Below are positions 40,824 through 45,513 of a DNA stretch of 45,513 nt, in pieces. Each line of letters begins with the position of its first letter. Position 1 is the stretch's first letter. The translations under genes and the position numbers were made by a program. Source of the stretch: Paracoccaceae bacterium (GTDB lineage: Bacteria; Pseudomonadota; Alphaproteobacteria; Rhodobacterales; Rhodobacteraceae). The stretch lies in the NCBI GenBank assembly GCA_020425085.1, contig JAGQRW010000008.1, forward strand, positions 1 to 45,513. The letters run 5' to 3'. The notes below the pieces were generated by a model. It searched no databases, had not been told where the DNA came from, and was given only the letters and a program-made list of their open reading frames with translations.

Positions 40824-42146
40824 CTATTCGCCCGAGATTGCCTTGGTATCGACTTCGAAAGCACCCAGTGTCGGGCCGGAGCCAAGCGGGCGGGCAATCC
40901 CCAGAAGATCGGTCGGCGGCGCATATCTGGGATCCGCCGCCCCGGAAAGCGGCCCGCCGGCGATCGGGCGATAATCTCCGGCAGCGGGATTTGCAAACAG
41001 ACGAGCCGGATAGCTAATCACCTGATTGCGGCGGTTGATGAACAGCCCCTCGATGTCGCTCAGAATATAATGCATCGCCAGATTGTTGGCGACCGTGACA
41101 TCGCGCGACAGCGTGCCGTTTCCACGTTTGTTGACCATGATCCAGGGACGGTTGCCGCTGGGTAAAAGGGGGTGAATGACCGTATTGTTTGAAATGGTCG
41201 CACGGTTTGCACCGTAAACGGAAATGCCGTGATAAGCGCTGACAACCACCAGGTTGTTGCGGATCAGGAGGTTGGAAAAGGTGCCGTCAAACAGCCCAAT
41301 CCCCTGCAAAACACAGCGTAGTGGATGATCCTTCGGCCCGGTCCATTCAAGGATGATGTTGGCCTCGATGGTCAGGCGGTCAAGATTGCCGGTTCCCGGT
41401 TTGGGGCCGCCGGACCAGGATTGAATGCCGTCGTCGTGGTTCTGGTCCATGGCAATGCAGTCGCGTATCAGATTGTTCCGGATAACACTCCGGTCACCCA
41501 GGCTGCGAATACCGTCGCCGCTGAACCCGGTGATGATATTGCCCGTCACCACGGCATCATCCGCCAGAGTGGAAATGGCGAAATCAAGCCCGGTGAACTG
41601 GCTGTCAAGAATCTTGCCGCGCGGTCCGCGCAGCATGATGCCATTGACCTTGCGGTTTTCCCATTCCGGCTTGCCCCAGCCCGGATAGGTACCGGCATCA
41701 ACCCCGCCACGCAGATCAAGGTCGGAAAACACGATATCGCTGGTATCATATCCGGTTTCCACCAATAACTGACGCTTGACCGGAAAGCTTGACGGCCAGA
41801 CCCCGAGGCCTTGGATATGCAGGTTACGGCTCTTCTGATAAACTACCAGAAATTCAAAATGTGCCTTTTTGCCTTCCATTGGCCGGATCGTGACCGGCGC
41901 GCTGAAATGGACATTTCGGATCAGTCCCTTGCCATATTCGCCGCCGGTCAGATAGACGGTATCGCCCGGTTTGATGGTTCCACTTTGCAGCGCCGCCTCA
42001 AGTGCGGTAAAAGGATGGTCGCGGCTGCCATCACCAGAGAGTGATTTCGCCCCGTTTGGTGGTGTAACATAAAAATCTGCGGCAAACCCGGAAGGTGCCA
42101 TTGCCAGAGTCAACAGGATAACAAGTATTAGTTTTTTCATAATCAT
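40824..42146 (-). CDS. Secreted right-handed beta-helix protein, sorting tail cut off
   Basis: A 440-residue exported protein. Signal peptide about 1-24 ('KKLILVILLTLAMAPSGFA'), then an N-terminal 'FYVTPPNGAKSLSGDGSRDHPFTALEAAL' start and beta-helix repeats across about 95-370 ('SVIRNNLIRDCIAMDQNHDD', 'NLLIRNNLVVVSAYHGISVY', 'ATISNNTVIHP'). The end 'GPTLGAFEVD' is typical of beta-helix proteins just before a C-terminal anchor. The family includes polysaccharide lyases and epimerases, so polymer editing is likely. The frame stops at TAG, and the expected VPLPA-type anchor follows in frame (40737-40823). As annotated, the enzyme would be released rather than sorted. ATGs at 42146 and 42140 are both possible; the gene diverges from the polymerase gene. 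Confidence 0.85.
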   Translation of the reverse strand: MIMKKLILVILLTLAMAPSGFAADFYVTPPNGAKSLSGDGSRDHPFTALEAALQSGTIKPGDTVYLTGGEYGKGLIRNVHFSAPVTIRPMEGKKAHFEFLVVYQKSRNLHIQGLGVWPSSFPVKRQLLVETGYDTSDIVFSDLDLRGGVDAGTYPGWGKPEWENRKVNGIMLRGPRGKILDSQFTGLDFAISTLADDAVVTGNIITGFSGDGIRSLGDRSVIRNNLIRDCIAMDQNHDDGIQSWSGGPKPGTGNLDRLTIEANIILEWTGPKDHPLRCVLQGIGLFDGTFSNLLIRNNLVVVSAYHGISVYGANRATISNNTVIHPLLPSGNRPWIMVNKRGNGTLSRDVTVANNLAMHYILSDIEGLFINRRNQVISYPARLFANPAAGDYRPIAGGPLSGAADPRYAPPTDLLGIARPLGSGPTLGAFEVDTKAISGE

Positions 42147-42253
42147 CGATCTGGTAATATGAAACGGAACAGGCTTTGGCCATCATGCGGCCACTTTCGC
42201 CGTGTTTCAACAGTAGACCCTGCGGATATCTCAACAGAAAGCCCTGGCCAAAA

Positions 42254-43711
42254 ATGAAGTTTTCCAGGTTTCCCCATGGCCGCCAGGATGGCATCCCGGT
42301 CGATATAGTCCTTGAGAACACTGCGCCTGATGATACCGGGATACAGGCGCAGCCTCTATCGGCCACCGGGCACCCTGACCGTAAAATTGCTCCGGTTGTC
42401 AAGGGCGCAGGGATCGGTACAACGATATTTCTGATCATGCTGGTCACCCCGCTCAAGTTTCATGTCGGCAGTTTGCTTCTGACCCCGGAGCGGCTGTTTC
42501 TGCTGATCATGTTTCTTCCGCTGACTTGGCTCTGGCTCAGTGGTCGTGCCGGATCCGCCCCGATCCTGACATCGCTGTTTTTGGCGTTCAGCATCTGGAA
42601 TGGACTTAGTCTTATTGCGGTGCATGGTTTGGGCCATATACAATTCGCGGGGATTACCTTTCTGGAAACCTTCGGAGCCTATCTAGGCGGGCGCGCCCTG
42701 ATACGCACACCCGAGGATTATGACCGCATGGTGCGCATTCTGACCTTGATCATGCTGGTATTTGTGCCGGCAGCCCTGCTGGAATCGCTGACCGGCATCC
42801 GCATCTTCTCGATCATTGCCGGGAAGATCGCTGAAACCCATGCCTGGGTATATGCCTCGGGCTATGAAAAACGGCTGGGAATGTTCCGGTCGCAGTCGGT
42901 GTTCGAGCACCCAATCCTGTTTGGAGTCTTTTCTTCCTGCACCTTCGGATTGTTGTATTTTTCCAACCGGCGATCCGGGGCCGGAATTTCTGGCTACCGA
43001 AAGGCCTGGTTGTCGGTGGCGGCAACATTCCTGTCGCTGTCGTCTGGCACCTGGCTATCGATCATGGCGCAGGTGATGATGGTGACCTGGAATACCATCT
43101 TCAGAGGTGTCAGGAATCACTGGAAGGTACTGCTGGGGCTGGTCATTCTGGCATATGTAGTGGTTGACATGATTTCCAACCGCACACCGTTTGAAGTGTT
43201 CATCAGCTATGCAACGTTCAGCGCGCATAATGGATACTATCGGATCACCACTTTCATTTATGGTATGCAGAATGTTTGGATGCATCCGCTGTTTGGTATT
43301 GGCTTGAATGATTGGGTGCGACCACACTGGATGGGTACCAGCAGTGTCGACAATTTCTGGCTGGTGGTAACGATGCGCAATGGCATTCCGGCGTTTTCGT
43401 TTCTGGCGCTATTCTATCTGGGCAATATCCTGCGCATGACCCGGCTTGGTTTTGTCGATCCGAAGATGGCGAACCGGCGCACCGGGATGGTGGTTGCGCT
43501 GATCGGCAGCGCGGTGACATTGGCAACGGTGCATATCTGGGGATCGGTCTATATTTTCTTCATGTTCCTGTTGGGAACATGTGTCTGGATGAAGCCCTAT
43601 GCAAAAGACGGCTCAAATAAGACTAAGTCTGTCGGTATTATAGGGGTAGGACGCCGGGGAAATTCCCAGTATACTAGCTCAGCGCGCGCGAAACAGGCGC
43701 AGCGTCGATAA
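42254..43711 (+). CDS. O-antigen polymerase/ligase-like membrane protein (Wzy/WaaL family)
   Basis: A 485-residue polytopic inner-membrane protein with about ten hydrophobic segments. A large periplasmic loop lies between about residues 300 and 400 ('TFSAHNGYYRITTFIYGMQN', 'LFGIGLNDWVRPHWMGTSSV'), as in Wzy_C/O-antigen ligase proteins, with Arg and His residues that could act in transfer. The first 60 residues are a charged, poorly conserved cytoplasmic stretch; I use the ATG at 42254, but in-frame starts at 42185 (ATG) and 42176 (TTG) exist and no start has a strong ribosome binding site. It would join repeat units at the periplasmic face. Its last 33 bases overlap, tail to tail, the flippase gene. 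Confidence 0.82.
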   Translation: MKFSRFPHGRQDGIPVDIVLENTAPDDTGIQAQPLSATGHPDRKIAPVVKGAGIGTTIFLIMLVTPLKFHVGSLLLTPERLFLLIMFLPLTWLWLSGRAGSAPILTSLFLAFSIWNGLSLIAVHGLGHIQFAGITFLETFGAYLGGRALIRTPEDYDRMVRILTLIMLVFVPAALLESLTGIRIFSIIAGKIAETHAWVYASGYEKRLGMFRSQSVFEHPILFGVFSSCTFGLLYFSNRRSGAGISGYRKAWLSVAATFLSLSSGTWLSIMAQVMMVTWNTIFRGVRNHWKVLLGLVILAYVVVDMISNRTPFEVFISYATFSAHNGYYRITTFIYGMQNVWMHPLFGIGLNDWVRPHWMGTSSVDNFWLVVTMRNGIPAFSFLALFYLGNILRMTRLGFVDPKMANRRTGMVVALIGSAVTLATVHIWGSVYIFFMFLLGTCVWMKPYAKDGSNKTKSVGIIGVGRRGNSQYTSSARAKQAQRR

Positions 43712-45001
43712 TATCGTCGGATCCAGCGGTGTTTTCCGGCGGATGAAGATCAGCAGGCCGCCATTCACCGCCAACAGCGTCAGCCCGGTGGAAATTGCCG
43801 CGCCTTCGATGCCGATCCACTGGATCAGCAGGAAATTGAGGGCGAAATTGAAGGCAAGCCCCGCCATATTAGCCAGAAACACCGCACGTTCATGACCTTT
43901 GAAGGTAGCCAGAAGGGCGACAGCCCCAAGCGGTAGGATCAAGGTCTGTGCGATCACCAGAATGTTCAATGCGGCAACGCCTGCAGTAAACTCGGCACCG
44001 AATAGTCCAAGATAGGGCCGGGCGATGGTCACCAGCAGCAGGCAGAACACCCCACCGGCAGCAGAGGCAAAACCTGCGCTGTAAGCCAGCAACCGTTGTG
44101 CGCCTTTGTAATCGTCTTGGGCGATCGCCCTGGACAGCATCGGCCCCAGCACCCTGAGTGCGACCATCTGGAAAATCGCCGCCAGCGCTGCTGCCCGTGA
44201 GGCTGCCCGGTAGATGCCAGTATCCACATCGCCCAGCATGGTTCCGACCATCAGGATATCTAGATTGGTATTCACAAATGTCGCCGCCCCGGTAAGGGCC
44301 ATCGGCAGGCTGGCTGCATACCAAAAACGCATCTGCAACCGAGGTGGCCAGTAGATTCCAGTCGAGCGCCGGGTTTCGCGCAGAGCGATCCAGGCGGAAA
44401 TAGCCAGAATGGGGGCAATGCTTAGCAGGTAAAGGGTAAAGGTATTCTGGGCATCCAGACTAAGTCCCGCCACAGCAGCTGAAACGATCAGGATAAGGAA
44501 AAGCACTTGCTTGGGCAGGTTTTCCATCACCTGAGCAGTTAAAATTTTCTGAAACCCGCCGTGGATATTGGCAAAACTCAACGCCAGGGCATGGGTCAGG
44601 GCAACACCCGCTATTAGCAGCCATCCCGGGCCGAGGGCGAAAAATTCTCGGCTTTGCAAATACCAGAGAATCCCGCCAATCAGGATAGCAGATACGGCGA
44701 TTGTGCCAAAAATTGCCAATAGGAAACCCACCAGAGAAGCGGCGTCAGGCTGGGCGATGAAGCGTGGCAGTTCGCGCAGCCCAAGCTGGTCCAGACCGGC
44801 GGACAGGAACAGTCCCAGTATGGTTGCCCAGACAAAGGCATAGGAATAGACACCAAATTCTGTAACCCCCAGCAGCCGCGCCAAGATGATCGAGGAGATC
44901 AGTTGCAAGAATAGTCCGCTAATGCGTACTGGAAATGAAATCAGCGCATTGCGGGCAAAATCGGGAAGGCGACCGAACCGTGCCATTGCGGGCCGGAACA
45001 T
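43679..45001 (-). CDS. Lipid-linked oligosaccharide flippase (Wzx/MATE-like)
   Basis: A 440-residue polytopic protein with about twelve to fourteen hydrophobic segments. The N-terminal 'RNALISFPVRISGLFLQLIS' and 'LARLLGVTEFGVYSYAFVWA' are the usual opening of polysaccharide-flippase (PST/MOP) proteins, and 'AATFVNTNLDILMVGTMLGD' lies mid-protein. The start at 45001 follows GAGG by 8 bases; a TTG further up and an ATG at 44986 are alternatives. It would move the lipid-linked repeat unit to the periplasm for the Wzy-like enzyme encoded on the opposite strand. The two genes overlap by 33 bases at their 3' ends. Confidence 0.9.
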   Translation of the reverse strand: MFRPAMARFGRLPDFARNALISFPVRISGLFLQLISSIILARLLGVTEFGVYSYAFVWATILGLFLSAGLDQLGLRELPRFIAQPDAASLVGFLLAIFGTIAVSAILIGGILWYLQSREFFALGPGWLLIAGVALTHALALSFANIHGGFQKILTAQVMENLPKQVLFLILIVSAAVAGLSLDAQNTFTLYLLSIAPILAISAWIALRETRRSTGIYWPPRLQMRFWYAASLPMALTGAATFVNTNLDILMVGTMLGDVDTGIYRAASRAAALAAIFQMVALRVLGPMLSRAIAQDDYKGAQRLLAYSAGFASAAGGVFCLLLVTIARPYLGLFGAEFTAGVAALNILVIAQTLILPLGAVALLATFKGHERAVFLANMAGLAFNFALNFLLIQWIGIEGAAISTGLTLLAVNGGLLIFIRRKTPLDPTILSTLRLFRAR

Positions 45002-45269
45002 CACCCAGCCCTCGGTTTGCAAGGGCAGAGGTGCATGTTAGTGATCGGCGACATTGGAAATCATAAGCGTCTCAACGCCAGGGTCGCTGGACTTGGCGGA
45101 ATACATAACGAAGACGATGTTCAGCATGAAGATGAGCTAACCAACCAGATTTGAGGGTTAAACGACCTCGAAAGACTATGTTGGGTGGCGATAGCATATG
45201 CGCCGGGGGCTGTTAACCGAAAATATCATCGAATCCTGTTTCAGGTACCGATAAACTACGCGTCCGAGG
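45002..45269. other. Intergenic region, no gene recognised
   Basis: About 270 bases upstream of the flippase gene. I see no open frame with a product, and only weak promoter-like AT-rich stretches. It should contain the flippase promoter and the end of the gene entering from the right edge. Confidence 0.45.
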
Positions 45270-45513
45270 TCAGGGCCGCACCGGTGCCATCGCCCAGGTT
45301 TCCGGGTTCGAACAGCCCGCCGAACCCCATCCGCCAATCGGCTCGAACTGATCTGCGATTGCGTAGAACGAAGCTGTTTTGCTGTCACCTTCACCGGTCA
45401 GATCAAAGGTCATAAGGTCGGCACTGTCGCGCAGGAACAAACCCTTGAACACTTCCTCTGGCCGCTTGGCCGTACCTGTGGTTGTGCCGTCGCCAGACAC
45501 TATCGTTTTTCGC
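45270..45513 (-). CDS. Partial CDS (C-terminal 80 residues) entering from the right edge
   Basis: An open minus-strand frame runs from the window edge to a TGA at 45272-45270. The product (RKTIVSGDGTTTG..., '...FKGLFLRDSADLMTFDLTGE', '...FYAIADQFEPIGGWGSAGC', ending WAMAPVRP) has a protein-like composition without obvious domain or membrane span. It has no start inside the window that I would trust. I do not recognise it. If the replicon is circular it is well placed to be the C-terminus of the gene at the left edge (1-229). A directly abutted join shifts the frame by one base. Confidence 0.5.
   Translation of the reverse strand, partial: RKTIVSGDGTTTGTAKRPEEVFKGLFLRDSADLMTFDLTGEGDSKTASFYAIADQFEPIGGWGSAGCSNPETWAMAPVRP

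Noticed and set aside
40543-40974. Plus-strand frame of 143 codons over the sorting-tail remnant
   Set aside because: It is antisense to the beta-helix gene end and its in-frame VPLPA-type tail, which explain the open frame.

Overview
The window looks like part, or nearly all, of an extrachromosomal replicon from an alphaproteobacterium, most probably of the Rhodobacterales (roseobacter/Rhodobacter group). I infer this from the high GC content, a replication and partition module (Rep-type initiator, iterons, ParA, ParB and paired parS-like palindromes), the VPLPA-CTERM/exosortase D protein-sorting system, and a protein resembling the gene-transfer-agent head-spike base. I see no rRNA, tRNA or CRISPR array.

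Layout: (1) 1-495, minus strand: a spike-base-like gene and a translationally coupled gene that leaves the left edge. (2) 1086-3854: a large RTX/beta-helix protein of the type I secretion kind. (3) 3874-15609: the exosortase/exopolysaccharide core. Minus-strand genes encode XrtD-EpsI, an outer-membrane barrel, a polysaccharide export protein, a PrsT-like TPR lipoprotein and the priming sugar transferase. Diverging plus-strand genes encode an ExeA-like ATPase, a chain-length protein and a BY-kinase, and a small VPLPA-CTERM protein lies beyond a bidirectional terminator. (4) 16034-24780: an accessory stretch with visibly lower GC in places: a glycosyltransferase, a serine recombinase, a methyltransferase, two AT3 acyltransferases, a repeat-bounded two-gene cassette of unknown function, and an adenylation-carrier-AT3 fusion. 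(5) 24987-30504, minus strand: a second, discrete adenylation/carrier set with an SGNH hydrolase, a GNAT, a hexapeptide acyltransferase, a glycosyltransferase and a methyltransferase. (6) 30741-34556: rhomboid protease, nucleotide-sugar dehydrogenase, PssE/PssD split glycosyltransferase and NodB-type deacetylase. (7) 34639-39019: rep, iterons, parA, parB, parS. (8) 39110-42146: a VPLPA-CTERM metalloprotease and a beta-helix protein whose sorting tail is cut off by an in-frame amber codon. (9) 42254-45001: a Wzy-like polymerase/ligase and a Wzx-like flippase. A partial gene enters from the right edge.

Read together, the genes describe a surface polysaccharide. It is started by the priming transferase and extended by several glycosyltransferases, probably with an acidic sugar from the dehydrogenase. 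It is decorated with acyl or aminoacyl groups from two carrier-protein systems plus stand-alone acyltransferases, flipped by Wzx, polymerised by Wzy under chain-length/kinase control, and exported through the Wza-like and barrel proteins. XrtD handles VPLPA-tailed secreted proteins in the same envelope system. The most interesting items are the adenylation-carrier-acyltransferase fusion, the amber-interrupted sorting tail, the TTCTAA repeat array with 21-base periodicity, and the parS-like site embedded in parB. The two window edges also hold gene pieces that would nearly join if the molecule were circular.
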